Source: Smittium mucronatum (Eukaryota > Kickxellomycota > Harpellomycetes > Harpellales > Legeriomycetaceae). Taken from it: a stretch of 19,092 nucleotides of DNA. The position numbers and the translations under genes were made by a program. Below, in pieces: positions 18,905 to 19,092 of this stretch. Location: NCBI GenBank assembly GCA_001953115.1, contig LSSL01007504.1:1-19092 (forward strand), written 5' to 3'. Below the pieces are notes generated by a model. It was not told the origin of the DNA. It searched no databases and worked only from the letters and a program-made list of their open reading frames with translations. Positions within the stretch are counted from its first letter, which is position 1. The number at the start of each line of letters is the position of its first letter.

Positions 18905-19092
18905 CATCTATTTTATTATTTATCAACATCCAACTATTTAAGACTGGCCGTAAAAAAACTAAGCCTAATTATTAGCCAACAATTTCTTTGTTTTTTTTTT
19001 ATAGCACGGAATTTTATTGTAAGATAGCGTCATTAAAAACTATTCTAAAAAATTTGAAAAAAAGAAAAAGACGTATAGAAAAGACTATTATC
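18905..19092. other. AT-rich right end of the window
   Basis: No gene is supported. A minus-strand ATG near 19038 opens a 22-codon, Lys-rich frame, which could be a short first exon of the frame at 18674-18904, but no good donor site was found. Otherwise the DNA is A- and T-run rich. Confidence 0.4.

Noticed and set aside
1..19092. tRNA, rRNA or CRISPR features
   Set aside because: TTCGA-type words were checked as possible tRNA B boxes and none had a matching A box or cloverleaf; no regularly spaced repeats and no rRNA-like stretches were seen.

Overview
The window looks like nuclear DNA of a fungus with a very AT-rich genome. Two genes support this. One has the architecture of the fungal Cue1 family: an N-terminal membrane helix, a CUE domain and a C-terminal basic Ubc7-binding-like region, split by one GT-AG intron. 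The other is a single-pass membrane protein with a Ser/Thr/Gln-rich outer part and a C-terminal SH3 domain, a layout common in fungi. No rRNA, tRNA, CRISPR array, bacterial operon or intact transposon was seen. The lineage cannot be fixed by eye. An early-diverging fungus with AT-rich intergenic DNA (Kickxellomycotina or Mucoromycota type) is a guess from the look of the SH3 and CUE proteins.

Layout: positions 1 to about 9500 are a gene desert of extreme AT content (one 60-base line at 1981-2040 has 7 G+C by hand count). It holds only short repeats and a near-perfect 25-base palindrome. From 9500 to 10523 composition eases and short open frames appear upstream of the main gene. The SH3 membrane protein gene occupies 10524-12839 (+), apparently as one exon of 771 codons (a 60-base line at 12661-12720 has 24 G+C). 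Positions 12840 to about 16380 are again AT-rich intergenic DNA with simple repeats, including a run of 13 G.

From about 16380 to the right edge the DNA is less AT-rich. It carries an 18-bp-stem hairpin (16408-16452), a 58-residue small membrane protein ORF on + (17090-17266), the two-exon Cue1-like gene on - (17684-18344), and an open minus-strand frame of 76 codons without a start (18674-18904). The last may be the 3' exon of a gene that runs off the window, or a relic.

The genes do not form an obvious pathway. The Cue1-like protein points to ER-associated protein degradation. The SH3 protein points to the cell surface or cortex. The small membrane ORF is unassigned. I found nothing that I can call a new biological system; the best leads are the small membrane ORF, the unexplained minus-strand exon-like frame at the right end, and the hairpin.
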